A stretch of DNA of 64,000 bases from contig CALIBC010000178.1 in the NCBI GenBank assembly GCA_938045615.1, forward strand, positions 248,001-312,000, read 5' to 3'. The DNA comes from an uncultured Clostridia bacterium (lineage in GTDB: Bacteria; Bacillota; Clostridia; Peptostreptococcales; Anaerovoracaceae). The translations under genes and the position numbers were made by a program. The stretch's first letter is position 1. Each line of letters begins with the position of its first letter. The notes beneath the pieces were generated by a model. It was not told the DNA's origin and made no database searches. It was given only the letters and a program-made list of their open reading frames with translations. Positions 7,101 through 15,200 of this stretch are shown piece by piece.

Positions 7101-9449
7101 AACAAGAATTTGGTAATTCCGGACAAGACGCCGGATGGAAAAGATGTTGAAATCATAGAATATGATGCATTCAGAAATCTGAATATGGGCTATGATATCG
7201 AGAGTGTAAAATTGCCTGATACGATCACGGAGATCGGCGACTACGCTCTGCAGTTCAATAACATCCAGCAGGTGAAACTCCCTCGGGAACTCAAGCGATT
7301 GGGTCTGGGCGTGTTCATGATGTCAAATGTTGAAAAGGTGGAATGGAATGATAAACTCGAATACATAGACCAAGGCTGCTTTGCCAATTGCCCTCTCGGC
7401 AAGGTAGAAATACCGGCTTCTGTTGAAACGATCATGAATGCCTCGTTTAGAAGATGCGAGCTTACGGAAGTCAAATTCGGCGCGAGCAGCAAGCTAAAGA
7501 CTATTGCTTCGTTGGCATTTGCCGACAACAAGCTTACCGATATCGATTTGCCTGAAGGTCTTGAAAAGATTGGCTCACAGGCTTTTGCCAACCGTAAGGC
7601 GAATCAAGGAAACAAATTTAAAGAGATCAGTGTGCCCGCATCGCTGAAAGAACTCGGGGCAGGAGTGTTCACAAACAATCCGGGAGTTGAAAAGTATGAC
7701 GGCGCAGTTGTTGTACATACTCCTGAGAAAAAGAACCCGAATAAGCTCAGGGATGATACACTGAATTCCTATGTGATAGATCCGGAGGTTATCGCAACGG
7801 ATGCGGACAAAGAGGCTCTGAAGCAGGCTGTTGCTGAAGCGGAAAAAGTGGATGCAGACAAACTGTCGAGTGTGAAAATCGGAAGCAACACCGGCGGATT
7901 CAAGGCATTCTTTACCGAAACACTTGCAGAAGCGAAAAAGGTTCTCAATAACGCAGATGCAAGCAAATCCAAGGTTGACAAGCATACCGAGGATATGAGC
8001 TGGACGCTGAAGAGAGCGAAAATAGCAGGACTTATGTTTGAGAAAGAATCGCTGGATTCCCAGTCAGCAAGCTTTGACAAGGAAAAATGGGAGGCTGCCG
8101 AAGAGGCTTACAAAGCTGCAAAAAAATATGTGATGGTTCTGAACATCACGGATAAAAAAGTTGTCAAGATAGTCAAAGATCTTGATGTCGCTTTGAAAGA
8201 TCTGAAAGCTGAAGGCGACCTCAAAGGTGCCACCGCATATGAGGGTGAAGCGGAAACGGGTCATGGACACAACTGGGATCCGTACGTTGTGAAAGTCAAA
8301 GTTTGGGTCAAGGACGGCAAGATCGTGTATGTCAGAGACAACGGCACGGTTTGCGACGATCCTAACGAACACGAAGAGCATAACAGAGGCTATTTCGAGA
8401 TGGCGAATCAAATGCTCGTCGACTATATCGGCAAGGATGTTGCGGATATCAAGAACAAGGATTACAAAGAAACCGGAATAGACGTTGTGGCAGGCGCGAC
8501 ATATACCTGTGATGCTTTCCAGCAGGCTATATCCAAGGCTCTCAAGGATGTGCATACCGAAACCGTTGTTGTCCCTGAAAATCCGGATGAGCAGAAGCCA
8601 TACGACGGGTATGTAAGACTTACATTTGACAAGGGTGCGCACGGAACACTGGAAGGTAAGTCGGTGATCGATGTCAGAAAAGACAAGGAAGTTGATCTTA
8701 ATGAGAATGCGCCTAAGGTAAAGGCCGCAAACGGCTGGAAATTCAGCAAGTGGGACAAAGATCTCAAGGGCAAATTCGCAGAAGACACCAAGATTACCGC
8801 GCTGTATGAGGAAGTGAAAGCAGAGCCGTCAAAACCCGGCGATAAGAAACCGGTGGCTCCTAATGCGCAAACACCTGCAACACCTGCAACACCTGCAACA
8901 CCTAATGCGCCTGCGGCACAGAAAACGCCTTTGTTCATAAAGAACGCAAAGACGATCAATTTGACGCCACAGCAGCAAAAGGATATGGCGGAAGGTAAGT
9001 ACAGCTATATGGAACTCACCGTGAAGAACATCACCGTAAAAGTGACTCCGGAAGAGTTTAAGAGCATGTACAAGGCAAGTAACCTTAAGACATACTTCAA
9101 GGTTTCCGCCAAGAGCAAAAAGACAATTAAGTCAAAGGCTCTCAAAAAGAAGATTTTCAAGGGCAAGGTATATATGCTGAACATGGTTGTATCGGGCACG
9201 CAGATGAAGAAGCTTAACAATGTGAGCATCGCATCCGTGGGCAAGGTCAAAGTAAAGACCAAGTTCAAAATGATGCGCCTAACGCCTAAGAAAGGAAAGA
9301 AGTCTGCGCTGATCAAGAAAGGTGGACTCTACAAGGCAAGCTTCGACAAGACTGCCAAGAGAGTATACTTCAATACCAAGGGCAACCTTGAGAAGACATA
9401 CTTCGGACTTGTGAAGATTCAGCCTAAAAAAACAAAGAAAGCAAGGTAA
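4137..9449 (+). CDS. Secreted BspA-like leucine-rich-repeat protein with FMN-binding domain
   Basis: 1770 residues. A signal peptide (about 1-28, ending ASAFA) is followed by five modules that each begin with a D-F motif near residues 49, 232, 487, 735 and 965. Each module continues with a GFSxxGxxKL-like segment and then BspA/LRR_5 repeats (AF..N.I..V.LP pattern). Residues about 1222-1330 form a helical FIVAR-like region. Residues about 1365-1475 are an FMN_bind domain with D-V-V-A-G-A-T, where Thr1455 fits the ApbE flavinylation motif. Then come an InlB-B-like repeat (about 1489-1560), a Pro/Ala/Thr linker and a very basic 170-residue C-terminal domain. There is no LPXTG motif or C-terminal membrane anchor. 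The start has AAAGGAA seven bases upstream. Likely roles are host or surface binding plus extracellular flavin redox chemistry (inference). Confidence 0.9.
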   Translation: MKRLKKQFSTLLLMVMLITCFSPASAFAKTQAQPKSGNTAKQIQEKAYEEADFFISGTTFNGLTAAGKAKLLENNGKLTFPSLKSQTGHPISHIGADKFKELGIKEVTFSNDIESIGHSAFYKNEISKLVLPNSVKEVEYGAFAYNEITDLKLSESCTLIYPSVFGNNRIKEVTVPDCVGEIRVKAFESNPGDPAHGNKVVLTVSDVDQINFFNDTKDTYFIKTKTSNDYIASDFTYNNTSQAGKSYAEVTGLSASGKSKRTSNHSLVIPSIVYGRVVNAIGKNAFSNTSMDPTLKFTDLKLPSDVVTIGDAAFIGNGIKAVDFPNTLQTIEQNSFSYNTLKEVFIPESVKKIGLSAFMENLIKQGDAKIDNIKGKVVVENFAFDKQEGSNDITPVYLKTAPKFNIKTEAPEGVKVTCTPDKQAEEGQQVKIKCEIEDQNKEILSLTVKKKYGTVKVTGDSFVMPKEDVTVVVIIKDKYSQDKWCIEDFNYERYEVGDYEDENYINEMTVKGFSEKGVEKLKTNKEVVLPAMNLKGEKVEAVYEKSFVNKGITKLTVPGNYKKIYDEAFKGNKIKSLVLDEGLVYIFDRTFANNEIEEFVAPKSFKYASKAAFQNNKLKKVILTDNVTSIGPESFSDNEISELTLGNKTELIYSKAFANNKLEEVKIPNTLKKDLHGILPPIAKDAFDGNPGKDNPQKPGEKKVILWTPEKDNPNNLPDGNNYVVDPVVASNWSVDDFVYGKMKVKDVENGVTTEVELNAVKGFSEKGLAKLATIKDLELPAKDDKGVKIEAVDSNAFAGEFGTTRFNTLKIPEGYRVIGAMAFAYNGCGGDLVLPDSLEAIGMAAFFRNAFTSLTVPAKVKELPLSMARGNKIKTVTFKGNIETLGRLSLAENEIEELHVPDSLSSIGAQALYINTGVDAYDGKVVIRTASGNNPKNLKNSENYLVDPAPVPPKPPIDYTKWVTDDFVYDGNKVVKFSDQGKLKVRRNKNLVIPDKTPDGKDVEIIEYDAFRNLNMGYDIESVKLPDTITEIGDYALQFNNIQQVKLPRELKRLGLGVFMMSNVEKVEWNDKLEYIDQGCFANCPLGKVEIPASVETIMNASFRRCELTEVKFGASSKLKTIASLAFADNKLTDIDLPEGLEKIGSQAFANRKANQGNKFKEISVPASLKELGAGVFTNNPGVEKYDGAVVVHTPEKKNPNKLRDDTLNSYVIDPEVIATDADKEALKQAVAEAEKVDADKLSSVKIGSNTGGFKAFFTETLAEAKKVLNNADASKSKVDKHTEDMSWTLKRAKIAGLMFEKESLDSQSASFDKEKWEAAEEAYKAAKKYVMVLNITDKKVVKIVKDLDVALKDLKAEGDLKGATAYEGEAETGHGHNWDPYVVKVKVWVKDGKIVYVRDNGTVCDDPNEHEEHNRGYFEMANQMLVDYIGKDVADIKNKDYKETGIDVVAGATYTCDAFQQAISKALKDVHTETVVVPENPDEQKPYDGYVRLTFDKGAHGTLEGKSVIDVRKDKEVDLNENAPKVKAANGWKFSKWDKDLKGKFAEDTKITALYEEVKAEPSKPGDKKPVAPNAQTPATPATPATPNAPAAQKTPLFIKNAKTINLTPQQQKDMAEGKYSYMELTVKNITVKVTPEEFKSMYKASNLKTYFKVSAKSKKTIKSKALKKKIFKGKVYMLNMVVSGTQMKKLNNVSIASVGKVKVKTKFKMMRLTPKKGKKSALIKKGGLYKASFDKTAKRVYFNTKGNLEKTYFGLVKIQPKKTKKAR

Positions 9450-9472
9450 TCTCATACTCCTTTCATTAAACC

Positions 9473-9517
9473 GGGGCGGCACCGTTCAAACGGCGCCGCC
9501 CCGCTATTTTGCATTTT
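9473..9517. terminator. Terminator between convergent LRR and AraC genes
   Basis: GGGGCGGC-A-CCGTT pairs with AACGG-C-GCCGCCCC (9473-9502, one internal mismatch) and is followed by T-rich sequence. It lies between two converging genes and may serve both directions. Confidence 0.8.
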
Positions 9518-9520
9518 TAA

Positions 9521-10495
9521 TTATTGCTTCTCCCCAAATGTAATATCTTCAAGTTCCGATGGGTTTTTCAGGCAATTGAACTCAATTTGTCTTCTGTATT
9601 CTGATGGAGGTATACCGGTTTGCTTCTTAAACGAGGTGGAAAAACCGGCAACGGTATCAAACCCTACTTTCTTTGCGAGCTCTTCTATGGATAAATCGGA
9701 ATCGGCCAGTAAATGAGAGGCGTAGTCGGCTTTTTTTGACAGAATGTATTCAGTGACGGTACACCCTGTAAATTGCCTGAATAAATTTTTCAGCTTTGTT
9801 GCGCTCATATTCGCCAATCTGGAAAGCTCCGCCAATTTTATCGTGTGTGAAAAATTGTCATCAATGTACTGAATAACATGAACGATGCTTTCATAATCCG
9901 CGCTTTTTTTAGGCAATCTTCCGTTTCCCATTTCGAGCACCGCCGACATCAGAGCATAAGCGCCTGCTATGTAATACAGTTCTGCTGCCATTCCGTTTAG
10001 AGAACAGTCATATATCTTTTTCAGGACATCCATGATTTCAGCTGACCAATTGTGTTCGCCGCCCATGTTTTTCAAAATTTCAAGAGGACTTGCCTTTTGC
10101 GCTGTAAAAAGAGTTCCAAGATGCATTTTATAAAATGACGGGGAATATAGAACCTCAGTATAGGCGACCCGACTTCCTTTGCGCATTAAAGTATTTATAG
10201 GGGCGCCGTTTTCCTCCAAATAAGCGACGATTTTGCCCGGAGGCAGATGCTTTGCATATTCGAGACGAAGCGAGATATAAAGCGAATCGTTCGGCATTGT
10301 AAGCTCGGTGTCTTTCAGAAAATAAAAATCACATTTTGTAATCACGAAATGCTCTCCATGAGGCAGAAACCAAAAATATCCCTGTGTTATATGATCATCC
10401 CCTTGAAAGAAAGAACCGCAACCGAAGGGATTTTTTTCATTATTTTTTACCATTCCCATGTCATTGCACATAGAGTTTATTATATTTATCATCAT
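9521..10495 (-). CDS. AraC-family transcriptional regulator
   Basis: 324 residues. The last 100 or so residues contain two helix-turn-helix motifs of the AraC/XylS type (KLAELSRLANMSATKLKNLF and the second, ELAKKVGFDTVAGFSTSFKK), ending in the usual GIPPSEYRR. The N-terminal 200 residues are an undefined sensing domain. It is divergent from the ECF/ABC operon starting at 10659, and AraC regulators sit in this position in many Firmicute metal-chelate uptake loci, so it probably controls that operon (inference from context). Two adjacent ATG codons open the frame; the second or a downstream Met could be the true start. Confidence 0.9.
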   Translation of the reverse strand: MMINIINSMCNDMGMVKNNEKNPFGCGSFFQGDDHITQGYFWFLPHGEHFVITKCDFYFLKDTELTMPNDSLYISLRLEYAKHLPPGKIVAYLEENGAPINTLMRKGSRVAYTEVLYSPSFYKMHLGTLFTAQKASPLEILKNMGGEHNWSAEIMDVLKKIYDCSLNGMAAELYYIAGAYALMSAVLEMGNGRLPKKSADYESIVHVIQYIDDNFSHTIKLAELSRLANMSATKLKNLFRQFTGCTVTEYILSKKADYASHLLADSDLSIEELAKKVGFDTVAGFSTSFKKQTGIPPSEYRRQIEFNCLKNPSELEDITFGEKQ

Positions 10496-10558
10496 GCATC
10501 ACCATTTTTCCTATCAGACATTTTTCTTTTGAGAAAAGACATATACATACTTAATCTA

Positions 10559-10587
10559 TTGCTCAAACGAGTGAGGATATATTATAC
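10559..10587 (+). promoter_or_regulatory. Promoter of the ECF/ABC transporter operon
   Basis: TTGCTC (10559-10564) and TTATAC (10582-10587) are separated by 17 bases, upstream of the TTG start at 10659. No better promoter is visible in the divergent intergenic region. Confidence 0.5.
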
Positions 10588-10618
10588 TTCCAATTAGATA
10601 AGGACAACTGATGTGATT

Positions 10619-10636
10619 TTAGCAGGAAAACGCTAA
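10619..10636. promoter_or_regulatory. Inverted repeat, possible operator
   Basis: TTAGC (10619-10623) and GCTAA (10632-10636) are mirrored around 8 bases just before the Shine-Dalgarno site of the first transporter gene. It could be a regulator site or a leader hairpin; the arms are short, so chance is possible. Confidence 0.3.
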
Positions 10637-10658
10637 TATTTCAAGGGAGAAAAACGGT

Positions 10659-11354
10659 TTGAAACTTGATGTGCGCTATAAATTCTTTTTGCTGACACTT
10701 ATCAGTGCAGTGGCATTTTCTGCAAAGGATATTGTATACGGGAGTATTGTCTTTAGCATTGTATGCTCAATTTCTTTTCTTCTCGGACAAAGAAAAAAGA
10801 CAATAAAATTCACTGCTGCATATGTTTTATTGCTTTTATTTATTATTTTTTCAAAGCACATGCCGACGACTTTGAGCAGCATGATTTTAATGGTCGTTTT
10901 ATGTATAAGAATGTGCATGCCGATCATGCTCTACGGGCAAACATTTTTGAAAACGACATCGGTCAGTGAAATGGTAACAGGTCTCTATGCGATGAAGATC
11001 CCTCGTGCATTTATCATTACTTTTGCGGTTGCCATGCGTTTTTTTCCTACTGCAAAAGAAGAAATTTCTTACGTGCGAGATGCCATGTCGCTGCGGGGAA
11101 TAGGGTTTTCCTTGCGGAACTTAAGACTGCGACCGGCGCTCGTATTTGAAGGCTTTATTACACCGCTTTTGGTTCGGGCATCTACCATTGCGGAAGAGCT
11201 TTCAGCGGCTTCGATCACTCGCGGATTGGACAATCCCGCGCCCAGAACAGCATTCATAAAACTTAACATAACATTCAAGGACACATTTTTGACTTTCATA
11301 TTTACAGTTATGCTGGTTTCCGCTCCGATATTACGGGCAACCGTTGGGAGGTGA
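10659..11354 (+). CDS. ECF transporter transmembrane (T) component
   Basis: 231 residues with several hydrophobic segments and the EcfT coupling-helix signature (PRAFIITFAVAMRFFPT and later the conserved AEELSAASITRGLDNP, an A-x-x-x-R-G-like motif). It forms the membrane scaffold that links the substrate-binding S protein to the ATPases. The start is TTG, supported by AAGGGAG at 10643-10649. The stop (TGA at 11352-11354) lies inside the Shine-Dalgarno region of the next gene, so the two are translationally coupled. Confidence 0.88.
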   Translation: MKLDVRYKFFLLTLISAVAFSAKDIVYGSIVFSIVCSISFLLGQRKKTIKFTAAYVLLLLFIIFSKHMPTTLSSMILMVVLCIRMCMPIMLYGQTFLKTTSVSEMVTGLYAMKIPRAFIITFAVAMRFFPTAKEEISYVRDAMSLRGIGFSLRNLRLRPALVFEGFITPLLVRASTIAEELSAASITRGLDNPAPRTAFIKLNITFKDTFLTFIFTVMLVSAPILRATVGR

Positions 11355-11358
11355 TGGA

Positions 11359-12747
11359 TTGATTGAATTGGAACAGGTTAGTTTTCGCTATGCAGAAATG
11401 GAAACGGAGGCATTGCGGAATGTTTCTCTTAAAGTAGATAGAGGTAAATGTGTCGTGCTTTCGGGAAGTTCGGGGTGCGGAAAAACAACCGTCACAAGGC
11501 TTATAAACGGATTGATTCCGAGTTTTTATCCGGGAGAACTTTCCGGAACCGTAAAAATAGACGGTGAGGATATTGCCGGACGGGAACCGCATGAATTAGC
11601 CGTACAAATCGGTTCTGTGTTTCAAAATCCGAGAACACAATTTTTTAACACGGATACAGACAGTGAAATTGTTTTCGGCATGGAAAATTGCGGGGTTCCA
11701 TATGAAGAGATGCATCATCGTTATGAACAGACGGTAAATGATCTTAATTTAGAGAATCTGTGCGGTAGGGACATTTTTGCGCTTTCAGGCGGAGAGAAAC
11801 AGCAAATTGCATTTGGAAGCATCTATGCGCTGTCTCCCGAAATATATGTTTTGGACGAGCCGTCCGCAAATCTGGACAGGATTTCAACCTTAAGACTTCG
11901 AGATCTCCTTTTGCGGTTGAAAAATAGCGGAAAGACTTTACTGATTTCTGAACACCGGCTTTATTATCTTCGTGATGTGGCAGATCGGGTGGCATTGCTT
12001 CACGAGGGCGGACTGACCGGACTTTACGATATGAACCGGCTCGTTGACGTACCAGTGGAAACTCTTAACGGTATGGGTCTCCGCACGTTATGGGATATTG
12101 AAATTTCGGTTTCTCCTGCAAGTTGTCCCGTGAAAATCCCCGCGTTGGATATAAGAGATCTTTCGGTTAAACGAGGGAAAAAAACTGTGTTGAAAAACAT
12201 CAATATTTCGGTGGATTACGGGGATGTTGTCGGGATAATCGGAGAAAACGGTATCGGAAAAACGACATTGGCGCGAACGGTCTGCGGGCTTATGAAAGAA
12301 GATGAAGGAGACATTTATGTAGCAGGGCAGCTTACGAATCTTCGTATGAGAAAACAATTTGCTTTTCTTGTAATGCAGGATCCGAATTATCAGCTGTTCA
12401 GCGATAGCGTGCTTGGAGAAACAGCGCTTACAGCTTCCGGTGAAATACCGGATTCAGAAGATGTGCAAAGGATTTTATCGTCTTTGGAACTTACAAGTGT
12501 CCGGGATAGACATCCGCTCTCCTTGTCCGGCGGGCAAAAGCAACGTTTATGTATAGCTCTTGCGGCTTTATCGCCGGCAAGGATACTCTTTTTTGACGAA
12601 CCGACAAGCGGGCTTGATTTTAAGAATATGAATCGCGTGGCAAAGATGCTGAAGGAACTTTCCAAGGAAAAAACCATTATTGTGATCTCTCATGATAATG
12701 AATTTCTGGATCTTGCCTGTACGCGAATCATATCCTTGTCGAGATAA
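11359..12747 (+). CDS. ECF transporter ATPase with two ABC domains (A component)
   Basis: About 462 residues with two fused ABC ATPase domains. The first has Walker A SGSSGCGKTT, signature LSGGE and Walker B YVLDEPSANLD. The second has Walker A GENGIGKTT, signature LSGGQKQR and Walker B FFDEPTSGLD. Fused A components are common in group II ECF loci. I place the start at TTG 11359, seven bases after GGGAGGTG; an upstream TTG at 11344 in the same frame lacks a site and would overlap the previous gene. The protein drives the T/S complex encoded on either side. Confidence 0.92.
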   Translation: MIELEQVSFRYAEMETEALRNVSLKVDRGKCVVLSGSSGCGKTTVTRLINGLIPSFYPGELSGTVKIDGEDIAGREPHELAVQIGSVFQNPRTQFFNTDTDSEIVFGMENCGVPYEEMHHRYEQTVNDLNLENLCGRDIFALSGGEKQQIAFGSIYALSPEIYVLDEPSANLDRISTLRLRDLLLRLKNSGKTLLISEHRLYYLRDVADRVALLHEGGLTGLYDMNRLVDVPVETLNGMGLRTLWDIEISVSPASCPVKIPALDIRDLSVKRGKKTVLKNINISVDYGDVVGIIGENGIGKTTLARTVCGLMKEDEGDIYVAGQLTNLRMRKQFAFLVMQDPNYQLFSDSVLGETALTASGEIPDSEDVQRILSSLELTSVRDRHPLSLSGGQKQRLCIALAALSPARILFFDEPTSGLDFKNMNRVAKMLKELSKEKTIIVISHDNEFLDLACTRIISLSR

Positions 12748-12777
12748 ATTAACAACAGAAAGTGAGGGAGATTTAAA

Positions 12778-13401
12778 ATGAATCAAAACAAAACTACTTC
12801 CGGTACTAAACCGGGCGGCCGCGATTTTATCAATCTCGGCATTTTTACCGTTATATTTATTGTGCTTTTTATGGCATGCATTATGGTGATGAGTATGACC
12901 GTTTATACCTTACCGTTTGGCGTTGCATTAGGTTCTTTCGTTGCGGCATCTGTGTATATGTTGCTTCGGGCAAAAGCGCCTAAAACCGGTGCGATCATAT
13001 TGTTCGGAGTTCTGTTCGGGCTGGTTATGTTCGTTATGGGCAGCGGCTGGCCAATACTCGCGGCGGTAATTGCAAGTTCAATTATCGCGGAATTGATAGC
13101 AAGAAGCGGACATTATAAAAGTTACGCTCGCGAGGTCATCGGTTATTGTGTTTTAATGCTGGGGACGGCCGTCGGCTCTTATATCCCGTTTCTTGTAATG
13201 AAAGATTATTATCTTAAAGTTGCTGAAGGGAACAGTATCAACGGGGAATTCATGTCTCGCTTGGTTGAATTTATCAGCGGTCCGTATCTTGCTGCAGCTT
13301 TAGCTACCACAGTTGTCACTGCTATATTGGGAACTGTGTTGGCTCGGGCTGTTTTCAAAAAACATCTTGTGAAAGCAGGATTACTCAAGGAGACGAAGTG
13401 A
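12778..13401 (+). CDS. MptD-family putative ECF substrate-binding (S) component
   Basis: 207 residues with five or six hydrophobic helices. The sequence around GIFTVIFIVLFMACIM and LFGVLFGLVMFVMGSGWPIL matches the MptD/Trep_Strep family of S components, whose substrate is not established. It follows the A component by 30 bases with a GAGGGAG site. Its stop overlaps the next start (TGATG), so all five transport genes read as one operon. Because MptD proteins co-occur with IrtAB/YbtPQ-like ABC half-transporters and AraC regulators, I infer a metal chelate, metallophore or related cofactor as substrate. Confidence 0.85.
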   Translation: MNQNKTTSGTKPGGRDFINLGIFTVIFIVLFMACIMVMSMTVYTLPFGVALGSFVAASVYMLLRAKAPKTGAIILFGVLFGLVMFVMGSGWPILAAVIASSIIAELIARSGHYKSYAREVIGYCVLMLGTAVGSYIPFLVMKDYYLKVAEGNSINGEFMSRLVEFISGPYLAAALATTVVTAILGTVLARAVFKKHLVKAGLLKETK

Positions 13402-15200
13402 TGAAAGAAAAGAAGACAAAAAGCGGCATGTCACGTATTTTTGAACTGGCGACAGGTCATAAACGGCTTCTTGCGATCAGCGGCGTTCTTGCGGCTCTGG
13501 CCGCAATCGCCTCTTTTGTTCCTTATGTTGCCGTTTATTATATCATTCGTGATGTGATCTCTGTTTATCCGGAATTCACGAAGCTGAATATAGATTCGGT
13601 TTTAGGGTACGGAATGATTGCAGTGATAGGCATTGCATCCGATGTGATTTTATTTTTCGGTTCTTCGATATGTGCGCACCTCGCTGCGTTCGGAACGCAA
13701 TACAAACTCAAAACGGTATTAACGGAACATATTGCAAAGGTTCCGCTCGGTTTTCATTTTAATATCGGAAGCGGACGATTTCGCAAAGTATTGAATCAGG
13801 ATATTGAACAAATGGAAAACTTCATAGCTCACACATATCCTGACATGGTAGCTGCCTTTGTTGCGCCGGCGGCTCTGCTCGCAGTTCTGTTCGTATTTGA
13901 TTGGCGCTTCGGTCTTGCCGCTTTTATCGCAGTCATCGCCGCTTTCGGCATACAGATGATCGCTATGGGTTCTTCGAATTCCGAGCTGATGTCTAAATTG
14001 CAGAAAAACACGGCGGATATGACGGAGGCCACAGTGGAATACGTAAGAGGAATGCCGGTTCTTAAGGCCTTTGGTCAAACGGCGCACTCTTTTAAACAAT
14101 TACGAGGCGCAATTACAGCATATACAAAATTTATGCTGACCTACACGTTAAAATGGAAAAATTCAACCGCATCATTTATGGCGCTTATCAACAATATTTA
14201 TCTTTTTCTTATTCCTGTAGGGATTCTAATCGGAAAAGGAACGAAAGACTACAATGACTTTTTATTGAATTTCATTTTTTATTTATTGCTTGCGCCTGCT
14301 ATGGCTTCCGTGCTTCATAAATTTTTGTATGTGTCCTCTTCAAGCATGAGAGTTTCCGGCGGAGTCGAAAGTTTTGATGAAATAATGGCATTGCCGGAGT
14401 TGGTTGAAATAGAGCGAGGGAAAAAGCCTGATGACGGAACTGTATCATTTCAAAACGTGTCGTTTTCATATAGCGGGGACGACGATCTTGCGTTATCAGA
14501 TGTAAGTTTTACTGCACGGGCGGGAGAAGTTACCGCTATTGTCGGAACTTCCGGCGGCGGAAAAAGTACTATAGCTCACTTGATCCCCCGGTTCTGGGAT
14601 GTATCAAGGGGCAGGATATGTATAGGAGATGCGGATATACGCGAAATGACGGAACAAGACTTGATGCGTCAGGTCAGCTTTGTTTTTCAGGATGTATACC
14701 TCTTTAATCAAAGTGTTCGGGATAATATCAAAATAGGTTTTCCCGAAGCATCGGATGAAGAGGTTACAGAAGCGGCAAAAGCGGCTTGCTGTGACGAATT
14801 TATTGAAAAACTGCCGGATGGATATGACACGGTGCTGGGAGAGGGCGGGATCCATTTGTCCGGAGGTGAGGCTCAGCGCATATCCATTGCCCGCGCTATT
14901 GTTCGAAATACTCCTGTTTTAGTTTTGGATGAGGCTACAGCTTTTGCGGATCCGGAAAACGAGAGACTTATACAAACGGCTTTACGCAGACTCATGGAGG
15001 GCAGGACAGTTATTATCATAGCCCATAGACTTGGAAGCATAAAGGACGCCGATAAGATTTTGGTGATGAATGAGGGGAAACTTGTTGAAAGCGGAACGCA
15101 TTCGGCTCTTTTGCAGAAAAACGGAGTGTATTTAGATATGTGGACGAGATACACGCAATCTCTTGAATGGGGCATCGGAAAGGAGACGGTTATTTCATGA
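13401..15200 (+). CDS. ABC half-transporter, IrtA/YbtP-like
   Basis: 599 residues: an exporter-type transmembrane domain (about 1-320, six helices) followed by an ABC ATPase with Walker A GTSGGGKST, signature LSGGEAQR and Walker B VLVLDEATAFAD. The D-loop reads AFAD rather than the usual S-x-LD, which makes the paired ATP sites asymmetric. It is one half of a heterodimer with the next gene. The ATG at 13401 overlaps the preceding stop and has AAGGAG eight bases upstream; a GTG at 13398 is an alternative. Context with an ECF module favours an import-type role like IrtAB rather than drug export (inference). Confidence 0.88.
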   Translation: MKEKKTKSGMSRIFELATGHKRLLAISGVLAALAAIASFVPYVAVYYIIRDVISVYPEFTKLNIDSVLGYGMIAVIGIASDVILFFGSSICAHLAAFGTQYKLKTVLTEHIAKVPLGFHFNIGSGRFRKVLNQDIEQMENFIAHTYPDMVAAFVAPAALLAVLFVFDWRFGLAAFIAVIAAFGIQMIAMGSSNSELMSKLQKNTADMTEATVEYVRGMPVLKAFGQTAHSFKQLRGAITAYTKFMLTYTLKWKNSTASFMALINNIYLFLIPVGILIGKGTKDYNDFLLNFIFYLLLAPAMASVLHKFLYVSSSSMRVSGGVESFDEIMALPELVEIERGKKPDDGTVSFQNVSFSYSGDDDLALSDVSFTARAGEVTAIVGTSGGGKSTIAHLIPRFWDVSRGRICIGDADIREMTEQDLMRQVSFVFQDVYLFNQSVRDNIKIGFPEASDEEVTEAAKAACCDEFIEKLPDGYDTVLGEGGIHLSGGEAQRISIARAIVRNTPVLVLDEATAFADPENERLIQTALRRLMEGRTVIIIAHRLGSIKDADKILVMNEGKLVESGTHSALLQKNGVYLDMWTRYTQSLEWGIGKETVIS

